The translations under genes were made by a program, and so were the position numbers. Shown here one piece after another: positions 22,081 to 33,149 of a stretch of 64,000 bases of DNA. Numbering within the stretch: position 1 is the stretch's first letter; each line of letters starts with the position of its first letter. Below the pieces are notes generated by a model that did no database searches, was not told where the DNA came from, and was given only the letters and a program-made list of their open reading frames with translations. Source of the stretch: Rhodanobacter thiooxydans (lineage in GTDB: Bacteria; Pseudomonadota; Gammaproteobacteria; Xanthomonadales; Rhodanobacteraceae); contig NZ_CP127409.1 in NCBI RefSeq assembly GCF_030291135.1, positions 1,550,001 through 1,614,000 of the forward strand, given 5' to 3'.

Positions 22081-23022
22081 ATGATCTACAAGAGCATCCT
22101 CGACACCATCGGCAACACGCCGATCGTCAGGCTTCACCGCCTCGCCCCCAAGCACGTCGAGTTGTACGTGAAGGTGGAGGCGTTCAACCCCGCCGGCTCG
22201 GTGAAGGACCGCCTCGCGCTGGCGATCATCCTCGACGCCGAACAGCGCGGCACGCTCAAGCCCGGCCAGACCGTGATCGAGGCCACCTCGGGCAACACCG
22301 GCGTGGCGCTGGCCGCGATCTGCGCGGCGCGTGGCTACCCGTTCGTGGCGGTGATGTCCGATACGTTCTCGATCGAGCGGCGCAAGCTGATCCGCGCCTA
22401 CGGCGGCAAGGTGGTACTCACGCCCGGCGCCGCGCGCGGCACCGGCATGGTGAAGGTGGCGGAAGAGCTGGCGCGCAAGCACGGCTGGTTCCTCGCCAGC
22501 CAGTTCGAGAACCCGGCCAACCCGGCCTACCACCGGCAGACCACCGCGCCGGAGATCCTGCGCGACTTCGCCGGCCGCCGGCTGGACTACTTCGTCAGCG
22601 GCTGGGGCACCGGCGGCACGCTCACCGGCGTGGGCGAGGTGCTCAAGGTGGCACGTCCGGAAGTGAAGGTGATCGCCACCGAACCGACCGGCGCGGCGCT
22701 GCTCTCCGGCAAGGAATGGCAGCCGCACAAGATCCAGGGCTGGACGCCGGACTTCGTGCCGGCCGTGCTCAACCCCAAGGTGGTCGACCGTATCGTGCTG
22801 GTCGACGACGTGCTGGCCCGCGACACCTCGCGCGCGCTGGCCCATCAGGAAGGCATCTTCACCGGCATCTCCTCCGGCGCCACGCTGGCCGCTGCACTGC
22901 AGGTGGCGGCCGAGGCACCGCAAGGCGCGGTGCTGCTGGCGATGCTGCCGGATACCGGCGAGCGCTACCTATCGACGTTCCTGTTCGAGGGAGTGAACGA
23001 GGGGTCGGATGAGGTGGAGTGA
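22081..23022 (+). CDS. cysK: O-acetylserine sulfhydrylase (cysteine synthase, CysK type)
   Basis: 313 residues, a fold-type II PLP enzyme that joins sulfide to O-acetylserine. PLP-lysine Lys42 is in NPAGSVKDR, the substrate loop is TSGNTG (69-74), and the phosphate-binding loop is GTGGTLTG. The segments PHKIQG and SIERRKL resemble CysK more than CysM. It stands 68 bases after cysG on the same strand and completes sulfide fixation after CysJIH. The last residues (NEGSDEVE) end just five bases before the first attC-like site, so the cassette insert abuts this gene. Confidence 0.92.
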   Translation: MIYKSILDTIGNTPIVRLHRLAPKHVELYVKVEAFNPAGSVKDRLALAIILDAEQRGTLKPGQTVIEATSGNTGVALAAICAARGYPFVAVMSDTFSIERRKLIRAYGGKVVLTPGAARGTGMVKVAEELARKHGWFLASQFENPANPAYHRQTTAPEILRDFAGRRLDYFVSGWGTGGTLTGVGEVLKVARPEVKVIATEPTGAALLSGKEWQPHKIQGWTPDFVPAVLNPKVVDRIVLVDDVLARDTSRALAHQEGIFTGISSGATLAAALQVAAEAPQGAVLLAMLPDTGERYLSTFLFEGVNEGSDEVE

Positions 23023-23027
23023 CGGGC

Positions 23028-23087
23028 ATTTGACGCTGGAATCAAGCCGAGCCGCGAAGCGGCTTCGGCTTGAACGAATTGCAGGCT
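23028..23087 (-). repeat. attC-like site 2 (degenerate), distal end of the cassette array
   Basis: Read on the minus strand, CAATTCGTTCAAGCCGA is identical to the class-1 type attC arm. The stem AAGCCGAAGCCGC / GCGGCTCGGCTT pairs with a single extra base, the extrahelical position known in attC. The outer core sites are damaged: GTCAAAT instead of GTTRRRY, and no AAC in the other core. It is probably no longer a good recombination site. Confidence 0.78.
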
Positions 23088-23097
23088 ACAGCGTGAC

Positions 23098-23460
23098 CTA
23101 GAGTTCCTGCCCGAACATGATCCGATGGCCGTCAACGGTGCGGAGACCAAACTCCCGCATGCCCCAGGGCTTGTCGGAAAGCAATTGAGTGAACTCGGCA
23201 CCCGCGGCCTGATACTCGGCGAATAAAGCGGAAGCGTCCGAAACTGTCACGTAGCCGTACCACGAGTGGTCGCCCAGCTCTGCAGCTGGAATCGCATCCG
23301 TACATTCGCCGAGCATCACACGAAAGCTGCCACGAGACAGAAATGTCCAGCCAGGCGCCGTAAAGTCGATGCCGAGTCCGAGAACAGAGGTGTAGTAATC
23401 CGTGGACTTGGCCAAGTCAAGGACGGCAAGTGTGTATCGAACTTTGGTGAACTCGGACAT
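23098..23460 (-). CDS. VOC-family (glyoxalase/bleomycin-resistance-like) protein, cassette gene
   Basis: 120 residues, one vicinal oxygen chelate module with two beta-alpha-beta-beta-beta repeats: YTLAVLDLAKSTDYYTSVLGLGIDF, and later YVTVSDASALFAEYQAAGAEF with FGLRTVDGHRIMFGQEL. Such single-module proteins act as dimers in metal-dependent chemistry or in drug sequestration. The substrate cannot be told from sequence. It fills the second cassette completely: it starts 34 bases after attC-1 and its stop is 10 bases before attC-2. VOC proteins are frequent integron cassette cargo. Confidence 0.85.
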   Translation of the reverse strand: MSEFTKVRYTLAVLDLAKSTDYYTSVLGLGIDFTAPGWTFLSRGSFRVMLGECTDAIPAAELGDHSWYGYVTVSDASALFAEYQAAGAEFTQLLSDKPWGMREFGLRTVDGHRIMFGQEL

Positions 23461-23493
23461 TTTTGTCTCCCCGCAGCGAACTGTGGTGTTGAC

Positions 23494-23553
23494 GCTTAAC
23501 GCCTGAGTTAAGCCGCGCCGCGAAACGGCATCGGTTCGGAGGAATTGTTAGCA
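23494..23553 (-). repeat. attC-like site 1, between the two cassette genes
   Basis: On the minus strand it reads GCTAACAATTC at the gene-proximal end and GGCTTAACTCAGGCGTTAAGC at the distal end. GTTAAGC fits the core GTTRRRY exactly, and TAACAATTC matches the typical attC arm. The middle GCCGTTTCGCGGC forms the stem-loop. The site follows the 251-residue gene within three bases. Confidence 0.85.
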
Positions 23554-23555
23554 TT

Positions 23556-24311
23556 CTATCCGGGAGCACTGCTGGGTTTTGCAGGAGTAAGCGTGTCACG
23601 CAAACTCAAGATCTCCTTGCGACGATCTGCACGAAGGGCGGGCACCACATAGATTTCATGTAATACCTCGCGAAGAGCTGCAAGTATGACGCGGAGGTGT
23701 TTTGACTCCCATCCGTCGTACGAATTCTCGTGGACTTTCGAGCTGGTCAGCTGCTGGATAGTCAGCAGCGTGTCGAAGTAGGCTGGATCTACCTCGGGGT
23801 GCAGTTCCTTAAGAGACTTGATACGGTCTTCGTAATTTTCGCCGGAAGCACCGGATAGCACACCCAGTTCGTAAACAATCTTGCGGGCGCAGGCGGATGC
23901 GCCGGTAAGGAAATTCGACTTGGCGCAGCCCTCGGACTCTGTCAATAGTTCGCGAAGACGAGCTGGAACCCGATTGTCTAGCACGAAGAACGATGTAGGG
24001 ACAGAAAAGAAAAAAGCGCTATCCAAGTACTCGCCCATATCGACGCCATCGATGTCCGAGAAGCGATAGACCGGAGCATTGTTGAGGTTTCCGATGTGGT
24101 GCCGATCAATGTCCATGAACGTCAGGTGCATGGACCTTTTCTTACAGGATTCGCACCGTACGATAAAGAATGCGCACTTCTTCGATTCGGTCCAATCGAA
24201 AGTGCCGGAGTCGACAATGTGGTAAGACACGTGCCGCCGGTTGCAAAACGGGCAGTTATAGATTGTCGAGTCGACGAAGTAGCGACTGTCTAGGTGCGAT
24301 TGATCAACCAT
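23556..24311 (-). CDS. Zinc-ribbon, DUF4145-like protein of unknown function, cassette gene
   Basis: 251 residues. The N terminus has two CXXC knuckles, CPFC at about 20-23 and CESC at about 53-56, consistent with a zinc ribbon. The second half (NFLTGASACARKIVYELGVL, then DTLLTIQQLTSSKVHENSYDGWES) resembles the helical DUF4145 domain that often accompanies restriction or defence proteins. I see no catalytic motif. Its codon use and lower G+C differ from the neighbours, a sign of recent transfer. It is the first gene of the cassette array and its stop lies three bases from attC-1. Function is unknown; defence or stress is only a guess. Confidence 0.8.
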   Translation of the reverse strand: MVDQSHLDSRYFVDSTIYNCPFCNRRHVSYHIVDSGTFDWTESKKCAFFIVRCESCKKRSMHLTFMDIDRHHIGNLNNAPVYRFSDIDGVDMGEYLDSAFFFSVPTSFFVLDNRVPARLRELLTESEGCAKSNFLTGASACARKIVYELGVLSGASGENYEDRIKSLKELHPEVDPAYFDTLLTIQQLTSSKVHENSYDGWESKHLRVILAALREVLHEIYVVPALRADRRKEILSLRDTLTPAKPSSAPG

Positions 24312-24352
24312 AGGGTGCTAACTCGAAGTAGGTTTCAGATTGCAGTGTAATA

Positions 24353-24454
24353 CCGCAGTCTAATTCGTGCCTTCGGCGCAGCTGGTGTGCTGCAAGCCTG
24401 CAAATATCAACGACTTAAATCCCCTGGTTGCAGCCTGACTCCGCAATCTAATCC
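24353..24454. repeat. Short direct repeat beside the cassette insert
   Basis: CCGCAGTCTAATTC at 24353-24366 and CCGCAATCTAATCC at 24441-24454 agree in 12 of 14 bases, 88 bases apart. They lie in the 217-base stretch between the cassette gene and the HxlR gene, where I see no gene. They could be a decayed attI or attC arm. Confidence 0.4.
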
Positions 24455-24528
24455 CGCAGCATTTGACGACGCTGGAAGCGACATTGGCATCGTTCCACGA
24501 GCCCACCCCGGAGGCAAGCAGGCGCGCC

Positions 24529-24912
24529 TCACCCCACCACGCGCACCTGCTTCCCCAGCGAAGCCCGCGAATCCCATTCCGCGATCAGCCGCTGACCCAC
24601 CCGTGCCAGCGCGCTGATCGCCGGCAGCAGTTCGCGGCCGAGTTCGGTGAGTGCGTATTCGGCGGAGGGCGGGGAGGTGTCGAGCAGGCGGCGGGAGACG
24701 AGGCCGCGTGATTCCAGTTCGCGCAGGCGGGCGCTGAGTACGCGGGCGGAGATGCGCGGGATGTCATGGCGCAGTTCGCCGAAGCGGCGCGGTTCGCCGC
24801 TCAGGTACCAGATCACGTTGGGTGCCCAGGCGCCGCGCAGCAGCGCCAGGCTTTCGGTGAGCGGGCAGGCGGGCGGCGGTGCGACCTTGCTCTTGCGGAC
24901 GGGAAGGCCCAT
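24529..24912 (-). CDS. HxlR-family winged-helix regulator
   Basis: 127 residues. The HxlR pattern is complete: CPLTESLALLRGAWAPNVIWYLSGEPRRFGELRHDIPRISARVLSARLRELESRGLV, followed by the wing and the dimer helix. The cysteine at about residue 16 is the one used as thiol or carbonyl sensor in some HxlR members. It is divergent from a glutathione transferase gene with palindromes between them. This suggests it represses gst and itself, and releases on electrophile stress; that link is inference. Confidence 0.88.
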   Translation of the reverse strand: MGLPVRKSKVAPPPACPLTESLALLRGAWAPNVIWYLSGEPRRFGELRHDIPRISARVLSARLRELESRGLVSRRLLDTSPPSAEYALTELGRELLPAISALARVGQRLIAEWDSRASLGKQVRVVG

Positions 24913-24924
24913 GCGGGTGGCTCG

Positions 24925-24967
24925 GTAACCGGGGAGTTACTGCATTCTAGGACTAACCGATAGTTAG
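24925..24967. promoter_or_regulatory. Twin palindromes, candidate HxlR operators
   Basis: GTAAC-N6-GTTAC at 24925-24940 and CTAAC-N5-GTTAG at 24953-24967 share the half site TAAC/GTTA. Their centres are about 27 bases apart, in the divergent promoter region. This arrangement fits two dimers of the adjacent regulator. Confidence 0.55.
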
Positions 24968-25068
24968 ATGGTATCCAATAGTAACCATGGTGGCGTAGCA
25001 TGCGAGGGAGGGATGCGCGGCTTTGACCGGCGCGCGTCCGTTTCCCCGTCCCCATCAGGAGTCATCGC

Positions 25069-25689
25069 ATGAAGCTTTATTACTCCCCCGGCGCCTGCTC
25101 GCTTTCCCCGCACATCGTGGCGCTCGAGGCTGGCATTCCGCTGCAACTGGAGAAGGTCGACGGCAAGGCCAAGCGCACCGAGCACGGTGCGGATTTCTGG
25201 CAGATCAACCCCAAGGGCTACGTGCCGGTGCTGGTGCTGGACAGCGGCGAAGTGCTGACCGAAGGCCCGGCGATCGTCCAGTACCTGGCCGACCAGAAGC
25301 CGGCGAGCGGCCTGGCGCCCGCCAACGGCACGCTGCCGCGCTACCACCTGCAGGAGATGCTGGGCTACATCAACTCGGAGATCCACAAGAGCTACAGCCC
25401 GCTGTTCAAGCCCGATACGCCCGAAGCCACCCGTGCCGAGCGCAAGGAGTACCTGGCGAAGCGCTACCAGTTCATCGAGGGCGTGCTGGCCAAGCAGCCG
25501 TTCCTGCTGGGCGACAAGTTCACCGCGGCTGACGCCTACCTGTTCACCGTGACCAACTGGGCCAAGCCCGTGGAGCTGGACCTGTCCGCATTTCCGTCAC
25601 TGCTGGCGTTCCAGAAGCGTGTGGCTGCGCGCCCCGCGGTGCAGGCGGCGTTGGAGGCGGAAGGATTGGTAAAGAAGGCGCTGGCCTGA
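25069..25689 (+). CDS. gstA: Glutathione S-transferase, beta class (GstA-like)
   Basis: 206 residues. The N-terminal thioredoxin fold starts KLYYSPGACSLSPHI, with Cys10 and Ser11, the bacterial beta-class active site. INPKGYVPVL and LTEGPAIVQYLADQ form the glutathione site. The helical C-terminal domain includes FTAADAYLFTVTNWA, the N-capping box. It conjugates glutathione to electrophiles or reduces mixed disulfides. The close match to E. coli GstA includes HKSYSPLFKPDTPE. It is divergent from the HxlR gene. Confidence 0.92.
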   Translation: MKLYYSPGACSLSPHIVALEAGIPLQLEKVDGKAKRTEHGADFWQINPKGYVPVLVLDSGEVLTEGPAIVQYLADQKPASGLAPANGTLPRYHLQEMLGYINSEIHKSYSPLFKPDTPEATRAERKEYLAKRYQFIEGVLAKQPFLLGDKFTAADAYLFTVTNWAKPVELDLSAFPSLLAFQKRVAARPAVQAALEAEGLVKKALA

Positions 25690-25730
25690 TACGCATCGGG
25701 CCGCGGTGATGCGCGGCCTGGAGCGGTACT

Positions 25731-25830
25731 CCCTCCCCTGCTTGCAGGGGAGGGCTGGGGTGGGGTGCTTTTGATCTTTCTTGCCAGCCCGGAGCTACCC
25801 CCTCCCAACTTCCCCCTGCAAGCAGGGGGA
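25731..25830. repeat. REP-like palindrome pair between gst and purB
   Basis: CCCTCCCCTGC-tt-GCAGGGGAGGG at 25731-25754 faces TCCCCCTGC-aa-GCAGGGGGA at 25811-25830. The two hairpins are inverted versions of one another around a G-rich centre. They lie between convergent genes and may also end transcription. Confidence 0.72.
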
Positions 25831-25857
25831 GGAGTCTGTTAAACGCGAGGATTCCTG

Positions 25858-28712
<2,855 letters not shown>

Positions 28713-28729
28713 GTCGACTGCCGCTAAAC

Positions 28730-28764
28730 GCGAAACGGCGCGCCAGCAGGGCGCGCCGTTTCGC
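28730..28764. terminator. Strong hairpin terminator after fumC
   Basis: A perfect 15-bp stem GCGAAACGGCGCGCC / GGCGCGCCGTTTCGC with a 5-base loop lies between two convergent genes. The T run is short. Confidence 0.75.
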
Positions 28765-28783
28765 CGGGCGGAGTGCGGGTAGC

Positions 28784-29488
28784 TTAATCGGAGAACACAG
28801 CAAAGCCCTTCTTGCCGTCCTTGTCCTTCATGTCCTTGCCGCAGTCGTCGACGTCCTGCTGCGTCATCGTGGCGTAGGGCTTGAACGCAGGCATCACTGC
28901 GGCCAGCTTCTGCTGCGAGGTCATCAGGTCGGGCAGGCGCTTGCACAGTTGCATGGCGGCGGCCTGGATCTGATCGGTCTGCGGCTTGATGCTGGCTTCG
29001 ATCTCCTTGTCGGTCTTGCCGGTGAACGCGCCCCAGATCGCCTGCTTGGCCGCGGTGACGCCGACGTCCGCGCCGCTGGCGCCGATGTCCATGCCGGCTT
29101 CAGCGATGCCGATGATCTGCTGGCGATAACCCACCAGCAGGGTGTGCTGTTCCGGCGTGGCCTCGACCGGCTTGCCGGCGATGACCAGCGTGCCCTGCGG
29201 GGTGATCACCGCCTTGGGCAGGGAGCCGTCGTGCGGGTGCGGACCGTCGCCGATGTGGATGCCGCCCACGTCGATGTCCTTGGTGACCAGCTCCTTCTTG
29301 GCCTGCTCGATGCCCTTGCGGACCTCGGTGGCAATCATCGAGGAGGAAGTCTGCTCGTGGACTTCCTTCGCGGCCTGCGTGGTGTCGCCGGCGGCGCCCG
29401 ATGGGCTGGTGTCCTGCCCGGATTGGCTGCAGGCAGCCAGCGGCAGCAGCAGGACCAATGCGAGTGTATTGAGCGTGATGCGCTTCAT
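28784..29488 (-). CDS. Lipoprotein, DUF2884/YggN-like, unknown function
   Basis: 234 residues. The N terminus is a lipoprotein signal with lipobox LPLAAC (Cys20). The body has PKAVITPQGTLVIAGKPVEATPEQHTLLVGYRQQI, which resembles the DUF2884/YggN pattern of a stored value followed by a helical region. The later half (AAAMQLCKRLPDLMTSQQKLAAVMPAFKPYATM) has two cysteines that could form a disulfide. It is the last gene of a GntR-ABC operon (33 bases after the permease), so it may be an envelope partner of the transporter. Function is unknown. Confidence 0.75.
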   Translation of the reverse strand: MKRITLNTLALVLLLPLAACSQSGQDTSPSGAAGDTTQAAKEVHEQTSSSMIATEVRKGIEQAKKELVTKDIDVGGIHIGDGPHPHDGSLPKAVITPQGTLVIAGKPVEATPEQHTLLVGYRQQIIGIAEAGMDIGASGADVGVTAAKQAIWGAFTGKTDKEIEASIKPQTDQIQAAAMQLCKRLPDLMTSQQKLAAVMPAFKPYATMTQQDVDDCGKDMKDKDGKKGFAVFSD

Positions 29489-29521
29489 GGATGTTCTCCT
29501 TGATCCGAATTCGACTGGAAG

Positions 29522-30498
29522 TCAGCTGTCGTCGCGCCAGCGGCGGAACCAGATGGCGCCGGCCAGCAGGCCCAGGCCGATCACGACGCCAATCCACAGG
29601 TCCGGTGATGCCAGCAACTGGTAGGTGTTGGCGAGGTCCATGAAGTCCATGCTCGGGTTGCCGGAGACGTGGACGATGGAGTCGCCGTTGGTGTTGAACA
29701 TGCTGCCGGTGCCGGGGAAGGTGCTGAGCAGGCCGCGCTGCACGATGTTCTTCCAGAACCAGGTGGCCGGCAGGTTGAACACGCCCATCAGGCCGAACCA
29801 GCTGATCACCAGGCCGCTGGCCACCGGCAACGCGACGGCCCAGAGGAACGGCTTGTTGCGTGCCCAGGCCGAGCAGAGCAGCAGCCAGCCGACCGACGGC
29901 AGGGCCCACAACACATACAGCGGGATGTAGCCGATCAGGTTGGACATGATGCGGAAGGGATGGGCCAGCAACAGCAGCTGCCACACATTCACGCCATGGA
30001 ACGACAGGGTGATGGCGAGGATCAGCAGCTGCAGGATGCCGACCACGAGACCGACGATCACGGCGATCACGGGGGCGAGCACGGTACCGCTGATGACCTT
30101 GGACAACACGGTGCTGGCGTCGGAGATGGGCAGGGACTTCCAGAACAGGATGCTGCGGTCACGCCGGTCGTCATACAAGGCGCCGAGGCAATAGAAGAAC
30201 ACCACGAAGCCGAGTACCACGGTGAGCAGGCCCATCGCCGAATACATCGCCAGGTCCAGCGCAAAGCCCACCTTGCTGAGGTCGCCCGCATCCATGTCGG
30301 ACATGACAACGTGCAGGCCGCTGCTGGCTCCAAAATGGATGCCATGGCTGGCGCCCAGCACCTCGGCGGTGATGATGCCCATGATGTTCAGCAGCAGAAA
30401 AATGCCGCCGGTGATGACGGGGGCCCAGAAAAAGCCGCCGCGATGTTCCCAGAACTCGCGTTTCACCAGCCAGTAGGTGTCTTTCCAGATCGGGGTGT

Positions 30499-30502
<4 letters not shown>
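29522..30502 (-). CDS. ABC-2-type transporter permease
   Basis: 326 residues with about six membrane segments (GFFWAPVITGGIFLLLNIMGII, GLLTVVLGFVVFFYCLGALYD, APVIAVIVGLVVGILQLLILAI and others). The motif YDDRRDRSILFWKSLPISD after the second segment is typical of the ABC-2 exporter family linked to YtrA/GntR regulators. The start ATGA overlaps the ATPase stop. With the ATPase it forms an exporter; the substrate is not known. In related bacteria such systems respond to cell-envelope antibiotics. Confidence 0.85.
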
Positions 30503-31352
<850 letters not shown>

Positions 31353-31356
<4 letters not shown>

Positions 31357-31742
31357 GATTTGTCCTCCTTGTCGGCGTTGCCCTTTTCGGTTGGGGCTTC
31401 GCGCATAAGCGTCTTCAGATCCAGCCCCAGTCGCTGCAGCCGGGCAAACAGGACCGGCCACTCCTCGCGCAGGAACCGCTCGCGTTCGGATTTCAGCAGC
31501 GCCTCGCGAGCGCCTTCGATGACGAACATGCCCAGACCCCTCCTTTTCTCAACCAGTTGTTCGTCGACCAGTTCCTGGTACGCCTTCGACACGGTCAGCG
31601 GATTGATCTGAAAATCCGCGGCCACCTGGCGTACCGACGGCAGCGGGTCGCCCTCGTTCAAGGCGCCGTCCAGGATCATCGCCACCACGCGTTGCTGCAG
31701 CTGGCGATAGATCGGGACGCTGTCGTTCCAGATCATGGTCAT
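31353..31742 (-). CDS. GntR-family regulator, YtrA subfamily
   Basis: 129 residues: a winged helix (PIYRQLQQRVVAMILDGALNEGDPLPSVRQVAADFQINPLTVSKAYQELVDEQLVEKRRGLGMFV) plus a short two-helix dimerisation tail. The lack of a large effector domain marks the YtrA subfamily, which typically represses its own ABC transporter operon. AAGGA lies seven bases ahead of ATG 31742. It overlaps the ATPase gene and follows a small secreted-protein gene by three bases. The likely operator is the GGTG-N16-CACC palindrome ahead of the operon. Confidence 0.92.
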
Positions 31743-31745
31743 GTT

Positions 31746-32087
31746 TTATTCCTTGGCGATGCGGCCGAACTTGTTGCCAAACGAATAGTAGGGCATGGCC
31801 AACTGCGACCCGAGCAGGCTGAACTGCTCCGCGTGGCTGGCGCCATCCAGGTGACCGATGGCCGGGATCGCGGCGACGCCGGCGACGCCGATGTCGTTCA
31901 GCAGGGCGGCGGTGCGCATTTCGGCAGCGCTGGGGGTAACCTGGACCGGGGCCAGGTCGATGACGTGGATGGTGCTGGTCTTGCTGGCCGGGGCTGGCTG
32001 GCTGTCGACGTTGTAGTTGACGGCGCTCAGGCTGGCGAAGGTGAACAGGACGGCGGCGGCGCTGGCGATCAGGTTTTGCGCTTTCAT
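31746..32087 (-). CDS. Small exported protein of unknown function, first gene of the GntR-ABC operon
   Basis: 113 residues. An N-terminal signal-like segment (KAQNLIASAAAVLFTFASLSAVNYNV) is followed by a proline/alanine stretch and VIDLAPVQVTPSAAEMRTAALLND. I recognise no family. It is the first gene after the palindromic operator, with three bases to the GntR gene, so it is under the same control. Its position suggests a periplasmic or membrane-tethered accessory of the exporter, or an effector sensor. Coding status rests on the tight operon fit and the signal sequence. Confidence 0.7.
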   Translation of the reverse strand: MKAQNLIASAAAVLFTFASLSAVNYNVDSQPAPASKTSTIHVIDLAPVQVTPSAAEMRTAALLNDIGVAGVAAIPAIGHLDGASHAEQFSLLGSQLAMPYYSFGNKFGRIAKE

Positions 32088-32116
32088 GACGGGCCTCCTT
32101 GGTGACCTCGTTGAGT

Positions 32117-32140
32117 GGTGTTGTAGTGAACTATAACACC
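32117..32140. promoter_or_regulatory. 24-bp palindromic operator of the GntR-ABC operon
   Basis: GGTG-N16-CACC; the inner arms TTGTAGT and ACTATAA are also complementary except for one base pair (10 of 11 positions per half match). It sits 30 bases upstream of the first gene. GGTG-N16-CACC is the pattern I recall for YtrA-type repressors of xanthomonads. Confidence 0.75.
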
Positions 32141-32300
32141 ATGTTTCGATCCGTCAATAGGTGCGTGGCTATTTCGCAACATGACTGATGGCCTAGGCGC
32201 CGAAACCGCGCTGCAGCGCGGTTCGGCAGCATCGGAACCGCGGTGGCGGCCGTCACGGCGTGGTTCAATGGGCCGTCTTCAGCCTCGACGGAGCAGCCCG

Positions 32301-33086
32301 ATGGATCTCGAATTGACCGGACGCGTGGTGGTGGTCACCGGCGCCAGCAGGGGCATCGGGCTGGCCTGCGCGGCCGCGTTCGCCCGCGAGGGGGCGACGG
32401 TGGTCGGCATCGCGCGCGACCCGGCCAACCTGCAGGCGGCGCAACGCCAGCTTGCCGCGGCCGGGCTGGCGCTGGCGGTGCAGGCGGCGGACTTGAAGGA
32501 CAGCGTGGCGGCCGGGCTGGTGATCGAGCGCATCGAGCACGACCACGGCCCGATCGACGTGCTGGTGAACTGCGCCGGCGCGGCGCGCCGCACGCCGCCG
32601 GCCGAGCTGGACGCGGTCGCGGTGCTGGCGGCGATGCAGGCGAAGTACCTCAGCTACATGCACGCGATCGACCCGGTGATCCGCCGCATGGGCGCGCGTG
32701 GCCGCGGCAGCATCGTCAACGTGATAGGGCAGGGCGGGCGGCAGGCCAGCCCACAGCACATCGCCGGTGGTTCGGCCAACGCCGCGCTGATGCTGGCCAC
32801 GGTGGGCTACGCCAACGCCTACGCCGGCAAGGGCGTGCGGGTCAACGCGATCAATCCCGGTATTACCCGCACCGGCCGCATGGAGGAGGGGCTGGACGCC
32901 GAAGTGCGCGCCACCGGCCTGCCACGTGAGGAACTGCTGGCGCGGCAGTTGGCCGGCATCCCGCTGGGGCGTCTGGCCGAGCCGGCGGAAATCGCCGACG
33001 TGGCGCTGTTCCTGGCCTCGGCGCGAGCCAGCTACGTCACTGGTGCGATCGTCCCGATGGACGGCGGCCGGGCCTCGACGATCTGA
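32301..33086 (+). CDS. SDR-family protein lacking the canonical catalytic residues
   Basis: 261 residues from ATG 32301 (GGAG ahead). The Rossmann cofactor part is normal: VVVTGASRGIGLACA and the VLVNCAGAA loop (NAG replaced by NCAG). The catalytic region is not. Where SDRs have a Ser and YxxxK, this protein has NVIGQGGRQASPQHIAGGSANAAL, with no tyrosine and with Asn for the lysine. The C terminus (RVNAINPGITRTGRM, then YVTGAIVPMDGG) is typical. It may be an atypical reductase or a non-catalytic member; the substrate is unknown. It stands alone, convergent with the amidohydrolase. Confidence 0.85.
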   Translation: MDLELTGRVVVVTGASRGIGLACAAAFAREGATVVGIARDPANLQAAQRQLAAAGLALAVQAADLKDSVAAGLVIERIEHDHGPIDVLVNCAGAARRTPPAELDAVAVLAAMQAKYLSYMHAIDPVIRRMGARGRGSIVNVIGQGGRQASPQHIAGGSANAALMLATVGYANAYAGKGVRVNAINPGITRTGRMEEGLDAEVRATGLPREELLARQLAGIPLGRLAEPAEIADVALFLASARASYVTGAIVPMDGGRASTI

Positions 33087-33101
33087 GCGCTGCTGCAAAG
33101 A

Positions 33102-33129
33102 AAAAGGCCGGCGTGGACGCCGGCCTTTT
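33102..33129. terminator. Bidirectional terminator between SDR and amidohydrolase genes
   Basis: AAAAGGCCGGCGT-gg-ACGCCGGCCTTTT, a 13-bp stem with A and T runs on both sides. Confidence 0.85.
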
Positions 33130-33149
33130 CCGTCCCGCATCCTGCGACA

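Larger units (their letters stand above)
23028..24322 (-). mobile_element. Two-cassette integron remnant without integrase (CALIN-like)
   Basis: Two genes on the minus strand are each followed by an attC-type imperfect palindrome (23494-23553 and 23028-23087), the order expected for a cassette array read from right to left. The insert is visibly poorer in G+C: two lines I counted give 31/60 and 29/60, against 40/60 in cysK. It starts five bases after the cysK stop. On the minus strand GTTAGCAC at 24315-24322, nine bases before the first gene's ATG region, could be the first core site. No tyrosine integrase gene lies in the window. Confidence 0.75.
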
